From NCBI RefSeq assembly GCF_003122325.1, contig NZ_QFBC01000001.1, positions 780,026 to 844,025 on the forward strand: a DNA stretch of 64,000 nt. The letters are read 5' to 3'. Under the pieces are notes generated by a model. The model was not told where the DNA came from, did not search any database, and saw only the letters and a program-made list of their open reading frames with translations. Within the stretch, counting starts at the first letter, position 1. Each line of letters starts with the position of its first letter. The stretch comes from Rhizobium album (GTDB lineage: Bacteria > Pseudomonadota > Alphaproteobacteria > Rhizobiales > Rhizobiaceae). A program made the position numbers and the translations under genes. Positions 48,191 to 56,727 of the stretch are shown piece after piece.

Positions 48191-48412
48191 TTATTCTGCC
48201 AGCTTCTTGAGTGCAACCTTGTATTTTTCCATGAAGTACTCCGCCGCCTGAAGTTGGCGGTTGAAGTCCTCTTCGACGGGCCGCAGGTGGAGACCATCGT
48301 CCTTCGCCGTCAGGTCAAGCGTGTCCCCCGCCTTCAACCCAAGCCGGTCGAGGATTTCTTTCGGAATGATCACGCCTTCGGAATTGCCGATCTTGCGGAT
48401 GGTGACGTTCAT
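48191..48412 (-). CDS. AbrB/MazE-type antitoxin of the Doc module
   Basis: 73 aa. MNVTIRKIGNSEGVIIPKEI opens a SpoVT/AbrB swapped-hairpin DNA-binding domain (about 1-45); the C-terminal part (EEDFNRQLQAAEYFMEKYKVALKKLAE) is helical and likely blocks the toxin. The ATG at 48410-48412 is chosen because a perfect AAGGAG lies six bases before it; an earlier ATG at 48425-48427 lies inside the promoter palindrome. The AbrB-Doc combination differs from classical Phd-Doc. Confidence 0.88.
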   Translation of the reverse strand: MNVTIRKIGNSEGVIIPKEILDRLGLKAGDTLDLTAKDDGLHLRPVEEDFNRQLQAAEYFMEKYKVALKKLAE

Positions 48413-48425
48413 GGCCGGCTCCTTC

Positions 48426-48449
48426 ATGTTATAACATGAATTATAACAT
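48426..48449 (-). promoter_or_regulatory. Promoter and autoregulatory operator of the toxin-antitoxin module
   Basis: ATGTTATAACAT at 48426-48437 is a perfect 12-bp palindrome; TTATAACAT is repeated 12 bp further on (48441-48449). On the minus strand the outer copy contains a perfect TATAAT -10 box. The palindrome therefore sits at the transcription start, just before the antitoxin's ribosome site, which is ideal for repression by the antitoxin or complex. Confidence 0.7.
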
Positions 48450-48478
48450 CAGTCCGCGATGCGGGCAATCGTGGTCCT

Positions 48479-49372
48479 TCAATGGGAGAGGGGCGTCGCC
48501 AGCGACCGCGAGCGGCTGCGCATCTGCCACAGGGAGTAGCCGACCAGCGCGCCGATGAGGATGGCGCCGCCGGCGAGGCTTTGCAGCGCGGGCACTTCGG
48601 AAAAGATCATCCACACCCAGATGGGAGCGAGGATCGTTTCCAGCAGGTAGAACATGCCGACTTCCGAGGCGGAAAGATAACGCGGCCCGGTCGCCAGGCA
48701 CCAGAATGCCAAAGGCAGCATGATGCCGCCGTCCAGCATCACCCAGAAGGGGTTGGCGACATGATAACCCGCCGGTACCACCATCAGCAGGGCGATGGCG
48801 GCGGGAATGACGGTGGCGATCAGCGGCACGAAACCCATCTCGCGTTGCGTTGCGCGGCCGATGGTGATGGCGCCGCCGATCAGCAGCGCGGTCAGCGCCG
48901 ACAGGAGGTCACCCAGCCAGTGGCCGGCGGACAACCCGTTCTCGACGATGAGGCCGACGCCGACGATCATGATCGCCATCGTCACCAGCGTCGAAACGCC
49001 CGGCCGTTCGCCGAGGAAAAGCCAGGAAAGCAGGGCGGCGAACATCGGCGTGAAGGCGACGATGAACACGACGTTGGCGGTGGTGGTGTTGAACACCGCG
49101 CCGAGGAAGGCCATCGAGGAGAGGCCGTAGAGCAGGGCGGCAAATGCCGCGGCCCAGCCGGGAACGAGCGGCGGGCGGGAAGACGTGAAACGGCGCACGA
49201 GGAACCACAGGATAAAGGTGGCGGCCACCGTCGTCAGGCTGCGCAGCGCCGTCACCGACCAGACGTCGCCGTCTCCCAGCCGCACCAGCGGCACGTCGAG
49301 CGACAGCGCCAGTCCGCCGATGGTGGTCAGGACAAGGCCTTTGGTGTGGCTCGAAAGTGTCGGGAAAAGCAT
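48479..49372 (-). CDS. EamA/DMT-family transporter
   Basis: 297 aa with ten predicted helices in two EamA repeats. The start MLFPTLSSHTKGLVLTTIGG is chosen by the short N-terminal polar segment and helix 1. AFTPMFAALLSWLFLGERPG is the characteristic mid-repeat motif (P-x-x-x-A...GE). Substrate unknown. The ATG overlaps nothing but lies 2 bp from the bpt stop, so the two are probably one operon. Confidence 0.88.
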   Translation of the reverse strand: MLFPTLSSHTKGLVLTTIGGLALSLDVPLVRLGDGDVWSVTALRSLTTVAATFILWFLVRRFTSSRPPLVPGWAAAFAALLYGLSSMAFLGAVFNTTTANVVFIVAFTPMFAALLSWLFLGERPGVSTLVTMAIMIVGVGLIVENGLSAGHWLGDLLSALTALLIGGAITIGRATQREMGFVPLIATVIPAAIALLMVVPAGYHVANPFWVMLDGGIMLPLAFWCLATGPRYLSASEVGMFYLLETILAPIWVWMIFSEVPALQSLAGGAILIGALVGYSLWQMRSRSRSLATPLSH

Positions 49373-49374
49373 GG

Positions 49375-50148
49375 TCAATCGTTCTGTATGTCGCCATCGG
49401 CGGGCGTAAAGCGTTCCCAGCCACGGGCCATCAGGTGTTCCTGCGGCAGGAAGCGGGTCTTGTAATCCATCTTCCGCGAACCGCGGACCCAATAGCCGAG
49501 ATAGACATGCGGAAGGCCGAGCTGTTTCGTCCGGCGGATATGGTCGAGGATCATCAGCGTGCCGAGCGACCGCTTCTCCATGTCGGGATTGAAATAGGAA
49601 TAGACCATCGAAAGCCCGTCGCTCATCATGTCGGTGAGGGCTGCGGCGATCAGTTCCCCGCGCGGGTTGCGGCGCAGGCCGGCCCCTTCCTCGCGGATCC
49701 GGTATTCGATGATGCGGGTATTGACGTGGGTATCCTCGACCATGATCGCATAATCGAGCGCCGACATGTCGGACATGCCGCCGCGCTGGTGGCGATGATC
49801 GAGATAGTGGCGGAAGAGCGAATATTGCTCGGTCGACGGCTGCGCCGGATACTCCGTCGAGATGATGTCCTCGTTGGCGGCCATCACCCGCCGCATCGAG
49901 CGCGTCGGTTCGAATTCATCGGCAATGATGCGCACGGAAATGCAGGAGCGGCAGCCTTCGCAGGCGGGGCGGTAGGCGATGTTCTGAGACCGGCGGAAAC
50001 CACCCTGGGTGAGCAGGTCGTTCATCTCCGGCGCCCGCGACCCGACGAGGTGCGTGAAGACCTTGCGCTCCATCTCGTTGGGCAAATAGGGACAGGCAGC
50101 AGGAGCCGTCAGATAGAACTGCGGTGAAGGTGCGGCCTGTGTATTCAT
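49375..50148 (-). CDS. bpt: Aspartate/glutamate leucyl-transferase
   Basis: 257 aa N-end rule transferase, which adds Leu from tRNA to N-terminal Asp/Glu so the protein is degraded by Clp[14 protein letters not shown] carries the conserved Cys cluster; Y-W-V-R-G-S ([14 protein letters not shown]) and LMARGWERF are family blocks. The ATG at 50146-50148 gives [22 protein letters not shown], the standard N-terminus; a TTG 15 bp upstream is possible. I use bpt rather than the eukaryotic ate because this is the bacterial type. Confidence 0.93.
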   Translation of the reverse strand: MNTQAAPSPQFYLTAPAACPYLPNEMERKVFTHLVGSRAPEMNDLLTQGGFRRSQNIAYRPACEGCRSCISVRIIADEFEPTRSMRRVMAANEDIISTEYPAQPSTEQYSLFRHYLDHRHQRGGMSDMSALDYAIMVEDTHVNTRIIEYRIREEGAGLRRNPRGELIAAALTDMMSDGLSMVYSYFNPDMEKRSLGTLMILDHIRRTKQLGLPHVYLGYWVRGSRKMDYKTRFLPQEHLMARGWERFTPADGDIQND

Positions 50149-50194
50149 TGCGGCGGAGTTCAATCCCTTTTCACGTCGAGCGTGATCCTACCAT

Positions 50195-50226
50195 GGCGTA
50201 AGATTAAAAAACGTCAACCTTACGCC
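50195..50226. promoter_or_regulatory. 8-bp inverted repeat around the bpt promoter
   Basis: GGCGTAAG at 50195-50202 and CTTACGCC at 50219-50226. On the minus strand a TTGACG -35 box lies between the arms, so a protein bound here could block bpt transcription. Confidence 0.4.
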
Positions 50227-50289
50227 GTCGCGATGGCCATATCGGGACGGAAAACTGCGCCTTGCGCCTCATATTTCAGCCTATCTCCT

Positions 50290-50405
50290 TGAGAAAGGAT
50301 CGAATTTCGGGCGCAAACGAATGTTTGAGCGCAGGTGATCCATTACCTTTACTGGCGAATCACCTGCCTATAGAGCGAGGCTCGGCAGCCGCCAAGCCCC
50401 TTTTT
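50290..50405 (+). ncRNA. Candidate small RNA with three hairpins and terminator
   Basis: In a non-coding gap the plus strand has three consecutive hairpins: GCGCAAAC/GTTT-ga-GCGC at 50311-50332, a perfect 9-bp GCAGGTGAT/ATCACCTGC stem at 50331-50367, and GGCTCGGC/GCCAAGCC at 50379-50398 directly followed by CCTTTTT. No plus-strand gene precedes it for over 2.6 kb, so this terminator is otherwise an orphan. Both flanking genes are on the minus strand. The 5' end and promoter are not clear; the start given is a guess. Confidence 0.4.
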
Positions 50406-50866
50406 CAGAATCCCGTACGGATGACGGCGGTGCCGAGCAGCAGGTCGTGGACGAGACGGCTGCGCTCGATGAACAGACCGGCGAGCAGGATCAGCGGCGT
50501 CAGCACCGAGTTGAGGATCCAGAACAGCACGAGATGGATGATTGCCGTCAGGAAATCGATCGGCTGGCCGTCGAGCCTGACCATGGCGAGGCCCACGGCG
50601 CGCATGCCGGGCGAAGCCTGCGCCCGCCCGCCCACCGTCAGGCCGAAATACAGGCCGGCAACGATGAAGAACAGCAGCGGATACAGATAGAAGCCGAGGC
50701 CGAGGGTAAAAACGCCGATGAAAAATACCAGCACTGCCGCCGGGATACACAGCAGCAACACCAGCGCATAGTCGATAATGAAGGCCATCACGCGCCGCGA
50801 CAGCACGCCGCTATAGGCGCGCCAGTCGTCCGGTGCTGCGGAAAGCGGGTTGGGATTGATGCTCAT
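50405..50866 (-). CDS. RDD-family membrane protein
   Basis: 153 aa with three to four hydrophobic helices. YSGVLSRRVMAFIIDYALVLLL carries the Arg and Asp-Asp-type signature of RDD proteins (R...D pattern), and the end AGLFIERSRLVHDLLLGTAVI has the D. The start at 50866 gives MSINPNPLSAAPDDWRAY. RDD proteins may be ion antiporters, but this is unproven. It lies 72 bp downstream of hemB on the same strand. Confidence 0.85.
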   Translation of the reverse strand: MSINPNPLSAAPDDWRAYSGVLSRRVMAFIIDYALVLLLCIPAAVLVFFIGVFTLGLGFYLYPLLFFIVAGLYFGLTVGGRAQASPGMRAVGLAMVRLDGQPIDFLTAIIHLVLFWILNSVLTPLILLAGLFIERSRLVHDLLLGTAVIRTGF

Positions 50867-50937
50867 CGTCGTGCTCCGTTGGTCCTTCACCCTATGTGGG
50901 GTGCGGCTCGCCGAAAACAATGTCCGTCCACCGGACG

Positions 50938-51954
50938 TCAGGGGCGCCCGGCCAATATTTTCGCGGCTTCGACGGCGAAATAACTGAGGATGCCGTCGCA
51001 GCCGGCACGCTTGAAACAGAGCAGCGTCTCCATCATCACCCGCTCGCCGTCGATCCAGCCGTTCATCGCCGCCGCCTTGATCTGGGTATATTCGCCGGAG
51101 ACCTGATAGGCGAAGGTCGGCAATCCGTATGCCTCCTTCAGCCGCCAACAGATGTCGAGATAGGCAAGGCCCGGCTTGACCATCAGCATGTCGGCACCTT
51201 CCTCCACGTCGAGCGCCGCGTCGCGCATCGCTTCCGTGCCGTTGGCGGGGCTGATGTAGTAGCTGTTCTTGTCGCCCTTCAGCAGCCCGTCCGTACAGAT
51301 CGCCTCGCGATACGGGCCGTAGAAGCCGGAGGAGAACTTCGTCGCATAAGACATGATGCCGACATTCTGGTGACCGGCGGCATCGAGCCCCCGGCGGATC
51401 GCGCCGATACGGCCGTCCATCATTTCCGACGGCGAGATGATGTCGGCGCCGGCATCGGCCTGCATGACGGCGACGCGCACCACCTGCTCGACCGTCTCGT
51501 CGTTGACGATTTCGTCGCCGCGCAGGATGCCGTCATGGCCGTGGCTGGTGAAGGGATCGAGTGCCGCGTCGGTGATGATGCCGATGCCGGGAACGGCCTT
51601 CTTGATCGCCGCCGTCGCCTGGTTGATCAGGTTGTCGGCGGCCAGGCTGTGGGAGCCGGTCTCGTCGCGCAGGGTCATCTCGATGTTCGGGAAAGTGGCG
51701 ATCGCCGGAATGCCGAGGTCGGCCGCTTCCTTCACGGCCTCCACGGCCTTGTCGATGCTCAGGCGGTTGACGCCCGGCATCGCCGGGATCGGATCGACGA
51801 TGCCGCTGCCGGGAACGAGGAAGATCGGCCAGATGAGGTCGTCCACCGTCAGGCGGTTTTCCTGCACCATGCGCCGCGTCCAGTCGGCCTTGCGGTTGCG
51901 GCGCATGCGGCGATGGCCGGTGATCTCGTCGACCAGATGGGTCTTGTCCTGCAT
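50938..51954 (-). CDS. hemB: Delta-aminolevulinic acid dehydratase
   Basis: 338 aa. Condenses two 5-aminolevulinate to porphobilinogen in heme synthesis. Schiff-base Lys in MSYATKFSSGFYGPYREA and the second in MLMVKPGLAYLD are both present. The GENRLTVDDLIWPIFLVPG-type entry (RLTVDDLIWPIFLV) is canonical. The ATG 51952-51954 gives MQDKTHLVDEITGHRRMRR; the longer frame is unsupported. Confidence 0.97.
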   Translation of the reverse strand: MQDKTHLVDEITGHRRMRRNRKADWTRRMVQENRLTVDDLIWPIFLVPGSGIVDPIPAMPGVNRLSIDKAVEAVKEAADLGIPAIATFPNIEMTLRDETGSHSLAADNLINQATAAIKKAVPGIGIITDAALDPFTSHGHDGILRGDEIVNDETVEQVVRVAVMQADAGADIISPSEMMDGRIGAIRRGLDAAGHQNVGIMSYATKFSSGFYGPYREAICTDGLLKGDKNSYYISPANGTEAMRDAALDVEEGADMLMVKPGLAYLDICWRLKEAYGLPTFAYQVSGEYTQIKAAAMNGWIDGERVMMETLLCFKRAGCDGILSYFAVEAAKILAGRP

Positions 51955-52084
51955 GATCGTCCTCGTCTTTCTTGCGATCGGATGCGCCAGCCTATAACGC
52001 ACCTCATCCGTTCTATACAGATGATCGCCGCGCAACCCAACATCCTGGTGGTGACAAATGGCCGCGCCGACGTATGCTGCCGCC

Positions 52085-52525
52085 ATGAACCGTGATTCCC
52101 AGACAGTGCCGCGCCGCACGCTGACACAGCTGCTTTTCGTGATCTTCCTCCGGCTGATCGCGCTGTCCTGTTTCTGGTTCGGCCTGCAATACTGGGCGAT
52201 GCTGGTCGGCTATTCGCTGGGCGGGCAGGGGCGCTTCGATCTTCTCAATCTTCCCTGGAAGGTCGCGGCGTCGGCGCTGGCCGTGATCTTCCCGGTCGCG
52301 GCACTCGGGTTGTGGCTGACGGTGTCCTGGGGGCCGGTGATCTGGATGGCGGCCGCCGGCAGCCAGTTGCTGATGTTCCTGGCCTGGCCGGAGATCTTCG
52401 GCCGCAACATCATCGTGCCGATCCTGCACTGCATCGTCATCTTCCTCTACGCGGCCTTCCGCATCGCGCTTTGGCTGCAGCGCCGGCAGGAAGAGCAGCG
52501 CCTGGTAGGAGTTGATTTACCCTGA
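52085..52525 (+). CDS. DUF6163-like membrane protein
   Basis: 146 aa with about four membrane helices (LLFVIFLRLIALSCFWFGL; VAASALAVIFPVAALGLWL; GPVIWMAAAGSQLLMFLAW; IIVPILHCIVIFLYAAF). It resembles the Rhizobiales family I recall as DUF6163; no role is known. The start MNRDSQTVPRRT is preferred to an ATG 27 bp earlier. Divergent from hemB. A small ACCCTG-aga-CAGGGT hairpin spans its stop, 127 bp before ldtR. Confidence 0.7.
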   Translation: MNRDSQTVPRRTLTQLLFVIFLRLIALSCFWFGLQYWAMLVGYSLGGQGRFDLLNLPWKVAASALAVIFPVAALGLWLTVSWGPVIWMAAAGSQLLMFLAWPEIFGRNIIVPILHCIVIFLYAAFRIALWLQRRQEEQRLVGVDLP

Positions 52526-52652
52526 GACAGGGTCGTCAAATAGTAAGGCCCTGTTAAGGCTGCGTTTTAAGTAGAATTTTAGGCGTATTCGATAGGGTGT
52601 CTCACAAGGCGGGAAAAACAAACACCGCCAAACAAAACAGTGAGGCAGTCCA

Positions 52653-53168
52653 ATGAATACCAAAATGAAACCGCAAGTCGCGGCACCCGTTGCCGATCCG
52701 CAGGAAGATGCGATCCGTTCCCTCTACATGGAATCGCTGCATCTCGTCGAACGCCTGCACCGTCGCCTTCTCGATGTCATCAAGGACGAATTCGACCGGC
52801 AGGGACGCGATGACGTCAATGCCGTTCAGGCGCTTCTCCTTTTCAACATCGGCAATTCCGAACTCACGGCCGGCGAGTTGCGCTCGCGCGGTTATTACCT
52901 CGGTTCCAACGTATCCTACAATGTGAAAAAACTCGTTGATCTCGGCTTCATCAACCATCAGCGCTCGCGCATCGACCGCCGTTCGGTTCGAATCAGCCTG
53001 ACGGATGCCGGCCAGGAGATCGCCGAAACCGTCGCCAAGCTCTACGATCGCCACATCGGCTCGATCCAGAAGGTCGGCGGCATCGGCAACGACGAATTCA
53101 CCCAGATGAACAAGCTGCTGCAGCGGCTGGACCGCTTCTGGAACGATACCATCATGTATCGTCTCTAA
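52653..53168 (+). CDS. ldtR: MarR-family regulator LdtR
   Basis: 171 aa winged-helix protein. Helix-turn-helix region ELTAGELRSRGYYLGSNVSYNVKK and wing SRIDRRSVRISLT are MarR-like. LdtR of Liberibacter and Sinorhizobium controls L,D-transpeptidase gene ldtP and osmotic stress responses; here ldtP is the next gene, which supports the name. Its 5' leader has a GGCGG/CCGCC hairpin. Confidence 0.92.
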   Translation: MNTKMKPQVAAPVADPQEDAIRSLYMESLHLVERLHRRLLDVIKDEFDRQGRDDVNAVQALLLFNIGNSELTAGELRSRGYYLGSNVSYNVKKLVDLGFINHQRSRIDRRSVRISLTDAGQEIAETVAKLYDRHIGSIQKVGGIGNDEFTQMNKLLQRLDRFWNDTIMYRL

Positions 53169-53192
53169 TTCTTGCAGGGCGGGGATTACCGA

Positions 53193-53220
53193 AAACCGGG
53201 GGCGGCGACGCCTCCGGTTT
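53193..53220 (+). terminator. ldtR terminator
   Basis: AAACCGGGGGCG-gcga-CGCCTCCGGTTT, one G/T mismatch, ending in TTT, 25 bp after the ldtR stop. It separates ldtR from ldtP, so ldtP has its own promoter in the remaining ~200 bp. Confidence 0.7.
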
Positions 53221-53428
53221 AACCGTGTCCGCGAACACGCCGGCGTGATAGCGCTGTGGGTGACACGAATTGGCCATATTGATATGTGAGCCGCTTCAAT
53301 GGAATACGGCGCTGTCTTTACGCCGGCAATCACCACAGGAGAACGGTCGATCTGCAGCGGCGGCGAGCCGGTGGCCGTTTGTTAACCATGGCAATGATAA
53401 GGCTGGATTTATTGCCTTTGCGAGGACG

Positions 53429-54775
53429 ATGGTAGGGATGATGTCGAAAAAATCCGAACTTGCAGCTTTTTCACGCCGGGCCTTTCTCCGTTCGGCGGCA
53501 ACGGCTGGCGCTGCGGCGCTTGCGGCTCCGGTGTTCGCGCAGTCGGCTGTCGATGACCTGATCAACGCTCCGCGCCGCGGCAACTGGGACGACCAGTTCG
53601 ATGCCAAGGCATCGCGTTCGGCGACCGCGGTCGTCTCCAACAACCCGATCCTTGGCAGTGGCGCGGTACCGAATGCCCAGCAGGCGATCTACGACTATCA
53701 GTCGATCGTTTCCAACGGTGGCTGGCCGCAGGTCAATGTCGGCAGCACGAAGCTCCAGCTCGGCGTTTCGGATTCAGGCGTCCAGTCGCTGCGCCAGCGC
53801 CTGATGGTTTCCGGAGACCTGTCGCGTACAGCGGGGATTTCGAATGCTTTCGATTCCTACGTCGACGGCGCCGTGAAGCGTTTCCAGGCGCGGCATGGCC
53901 TGCCGGCCGACGGCGTCATCGGCGAATATACGCTGAAGGCGCTGAATGTGCCGGCAACAACGCGCCTGTCGCAGCTCAACACCAATCTGATCCGCCTGCA
54001 GACGATGTCGGGCGATCTCGGCCGCCGTTACGTCATGGTCAATATTCCTGCAGCCTATATCGAGGCGGTGCAGGATAGCCGTGTCGCCCTGCGCCACACA
54101 GCCGTCGTCGGCCGCGCCAGCCGCCCGACGCATATCCTCAATTCGAAGATCTACGAGGTTATTCTCAACCCCTACTGGACCGCGCCGCGCTCGATCGTCG
54201 AAAAGGACATCGTGCCGCTGATGCGCAAGGACCCGACCTACCTGACTCGCAACAACATCCGTCTGTTCGACGGGCAGGGCACGGAAGTCGCACCGGAAAG
54301 CGTCGATTGGAACGCCGCCAAGGCACCGAACCTGATGTTCCGCCAGGATCCGGGCAAGATCAACGCCATGGCCTCGACGAAGATCAACTTCCACAACCCG
54401 AACAACGAGTACATGCACGACACGCCGCAGCAGGGCCTGTTCAACAAGCTGATGCGGTTCGAATCCTCCGGTTGCGTGCGCGTGCAGAACGTCCGCGACC
54501 TGATCAGCTGGATCCTGCAGGAAACGCCCGGCTGGCCGCGCCAGCAGATCGAGAAGGTGATCAACGCCCGCGTCAACACGCCGATCAAGCTTGCGGTCGA
54601 GCTGCCGGTCTACTTCGTCTACATTACGGCATGGTCGGCAAGCGACCGCGTCGTGCAGTTCCGTGACGACATCTACGGCATGGACGGCGCCGAAGAACTG
54701 GCGCTGCAGACCACCGCCGGCATGGAGCAGCCCTCCGGCTCCTTCTCGCCGGACGAGGACGTGCTGCCGCAATAA
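53429..54775 (+). CDS. ldtP: L,D-transpeptidase LdtP (YkuD) with peptidoglycan-binding domain
   Basis: About 448 aa. A Tat-like signal (FSRRAFLRSAATAGAAALAAP) is followed by a peptidoglycan-binding helix pair (GAVKRFQARHGLPADGVIG) and a YkuD domain. The catalytic block SSGCVRVQNVRDLISW gives Cys349, with His in YMHDTPQQGLF. It forms 3-3 cross-links or attaches proteins to the murein in the periplasm. Start is uncertain among ATG at 53429, 53438 and 53441. Follows ldtR, its likely regulator. Has its own terminator. Confidence 0.9.
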   Translation: MVGMMSKKSELAAFSRRAFLRSAATAGAAALAAPVFAQSAVDDLINAPRRGNWDDQFDAKASRSATAVVSNNPILGSGAVPNAQQAIYDYQSIVSNGGWPQVNVGSTKLQLGVSDSGVQSLRQRLMVSGDLSRTAGISNAFDSYVDGAVKRFQARHGLPADGVIGEYTLKALNVPATTRLSQLNTNLIRLQTMSGDLGRRYVMVNIPAAYIEAVQDSRVALRHTAVVGRASRPTHILNSKIYEVILNPYWTAPRSIVEKDIVPLMRKDPTYLTRNNIRLFDGQGTEVAPESVDWNAAKAPNLMFRQDPGKINAMASTKINFHNPNNEYMHDTPQQGLFNKLMRFESSGCVRVQNVRDLISWILQETPGWPRQQIEKVINARVNTPIKLAVELPVYFVYITAWSASDRVVQFRDDIYGMDGAEELALQTTAGMEQPSGSFSPDEDVLPQ

Positions 54776-54798
54776 GCATCGTTTCATACATGCATGCG

Positions 54799-54828
54799 AG
54801 GCCGGGCCGGTTTTCCGCCCGGCCTTTT
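54799..54828 (+). terminator. ldtP terminator
   Basis: AGGCCGGGC and GCCCGGCCT arms with a 9-base loop, then TTTT. Confidence 0.85.
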
Positions 54829-54946
54829 GCGTTTATCTGCGGCTCACCGTAGTTTGCGCAGCAAATGTCGCTAGTCGTATTGCTCTCGAAGCGGCATCCC
54901 GCTAAGACGCCAAGCGCGCCATTCCAGTTCAGGGAGCCCTCCGAAA

Positions 54947-56239
54947 ATGACGAACACCGAAGCCTTCTTCACCCGTCCGCTTGCCGAATCCGATCCGGAT
55001 ATTTTCGGTGCGATCGAGAAGGAACTCGGCCGCCAGCGCCACGAGATCGAGCTTATCGCCTCGGAAAACATCGTGTCGCGCGCCGTGCTCGAAGCGCAGG
55101 GCTCGATCATGACCAACAAATATGCCGAGGGTTATCCGGGCAAGCGTTATTATGGTGGTTGCCAGTTCGTCGATATCGCCGAAGAACTCGCGATCGAGCG
55201 CGCCAAGAAGCTGTTCGGCGTCGGCTTCGCCAACGTCCAGCCGAACTCCGGTTCGCAGATGAACCAGGCGGTGTTCCTGGCGCTGCTGCAGCCGGGCGAT
55301 ACCTTCATGGGCCTCGACCTGAACTCGGGCGGTCACCTGACGCACGGCTCGCCGGTCAACATGTCGGGCAAATGGTTCAACGTCGTGTCCTACGGCGTGC
55401 GTGAAGGCGACAACCTGCTCGACATGGACGAAGTCGCCCGCAAGGCCGAAGAACACAAGCCGAAGCTGATCATCGCCGGCGGCACCGCCTATTCGCGCAT
55501 CTGGGACTGGAAGCGCTTCCGCGAGATCGCCGACTCGGTCGGCGCCTACCTGATGGTCGACATGGCCCACATCGCCGGCCTCGTCGCCGGTGGCCAGCAT
55601 CCGTCGCCGTTCCCGCATTGCCACGTCGCCACGACGACGACCCACAAGTCGCTGCGCGGCCCGCGCGGTGGCATGATCCTCACCAACGAAGAGGATTTGG
55701 CGAAGAAGTTCAATTCGGCCGTGTTCCCCGGCCTGCAGGGCGGCCCGCTGATGCACGTCATCGCGGCCAAGGCGGTGGCGCTCGGTGAGGCGCTGCAGCC
55801 GTCCTTCAAGGATTATGCAGCCCAGATCGTCAAGAACGCCAAGGCGCTCTCCGAAACGCTGGTCGCCGGCGGCGTCGACGTCGTCTCGGGCGGCACCGAC
55901 AACCACCTGATGCTCGTCGACCTGCGCAAGAAGAATGCCACGGGCAAGCGCGCCGAGGCGGCTCTCGGCCGCGCCTACATCACCTGCAACAAGAACGGCA
56001 TCCCCTTCGACCCGGAAAAGCCCTTCGTCACCTCGGGTGTCCGTCTCGGCACGCCGGCCGGCACGACACGCGGTTTCAAGGAAGCCGAGTTCAAGGAAAT
56101 CGGCAACCTGATCATCGAGGTGCTCGATGGTCTGAAGGTCGCCAACTCCGACGAGGGCAATGCAAGCGTCGAAGCCGCCGTACGTGAAAAGGTCGTCAAG
56201 CTGACCGACCGTTTCCCGATGTACGGCTACATGGCCTGA
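54947..56239 (+). CDS. glyA: Serine hydroxymethyltransferase
   Basis: 430 aa PLP enzyme interconverting serine and glycine with tetrahydrofolate. The PLP Lys is in [24 protein letters not shown] and [13 protein letters not shown] are folate/dimer-interface signatures. First gene of glyA-nrdR-ribD-ribE (4-bp gaps then overlap), the standard alphaproteobacterial order. I saw no glycine riboswitch in the 170-bp leader. Confidence 0.98.
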   Translation: MTNTEAFFTRPLAESDPDIFGAIEKELGRQRHEIELIASENIVSRAVLEAQGSIMTNKYAEGYPGKRYYGGCQFVDIAEELAIERAKKLFGVGFANVQPNSGSQMNQAVFLALLQPGDTFMGLDLNSGGHLTHGSPVNMSGKWFNVVSYGVREGDNLLDMDEVARKAEEHKPKLIIAGGTAYSRIWDWKRFREIADSVGAYLMVDMAHIAGLVAGGQHPSPFPHCHVATTTTHKSLRGPRGGMILTNEEDLAKKFNSAVFPGLQGGPLMHVIAAKAVALGEALQPSFKDYAAQIVKNAKALSETLVAGGVDVVSGGTDNHLMLVDLRKKNATGKRAEAALGRAYITCNKNGIPFDPEKPFVTSGVRLGTPAGTTRGFKEAEFKEIGNLIIEVLDGLKVANSDEGNASVEAAVREKVVKLTDRFPMYGYMA

Positions 56240-56243
56240 TCCC

Positions 56244-56723
56244 ATGCGTTGCCCCTACTGCGGTTCGGAAGATACCCAGGTCAAGGATAGCCGCCCGGCG
56301 GAGGATGGAACTTCCATCCGACGCCGGCGCATCTGTCCGGATTGCGGTGGGCGCTTTACCACCTTCGAACGGGTGCAGCTGCGCGAGCTGACGGTGGTCA
56401 AGAAGACCGGCCGCAAGCAGCCGTTCGATCGCAACAAGCTGGTACGGTCGTTCCAGATCGCGCTGCGCAAGCGGCCCGTCGATGCCGACCGCATCGAAAG
56501 GGCCGTCTCCGGCATCGCCCGGCGGCTGGAAAGCTCGGGCGAAACCGACATCACCTCCGAAGAGATCGGCCTGCAGGTGCTGGAAGCGCTGAAGAGTCTC
56601 GACGACGTCGCCTTCGTGCGTTACGCCTCGGTCTATCGCGATTTTTCGCATGCCGAGGATTTCGAGAAGGTGATCAACGAGATCAACGCCAAGATCGGCC
56701 GCGATTCCGGCGCGGACGCCTGA
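56244..56723 (+). CDS. nrdR: Transcriptional repressor NrdR
   Basis: 159 aa. Zinc ribbon CPYC (3-6) and CPDC (31-34), then an ATP-cone (residues about 50-140, starting [14 protein letters not shown]). It represses ribonucleotide reductase genes when (d)ATP is bound. Four bases from both neighbours, so co-transcribed with glyA and ribD. Confidence 0.97.
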   Translation: MRCPYCGSEDTQVKDSRPAEDGTSIRRRRICPDCGGRFTTFERVQLRELTVVKKTGRKQPFDRNKLVRSFQIALRKRPVDADRIERAVSGIARRLESSGETDITSEEIGLQVLEALKSLDDVAFVRYASVYRDFSHAEDFEKVINEINAKIGRDSGADA

Positions 56724-56727
56724 TCCG

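Noticed and set aside
52526..52652. CtrA site upstream of ldtR (TTAA-ggctgcg-TTTTAA)
   Set aside because: Second half does not match at the required spacing; too weak to call.
54776..54946. Possible glycine riboswitch before glyA
   Set aside because: The leader is short and holds only the ldtP terminator; no tandem aptamer core is visible.
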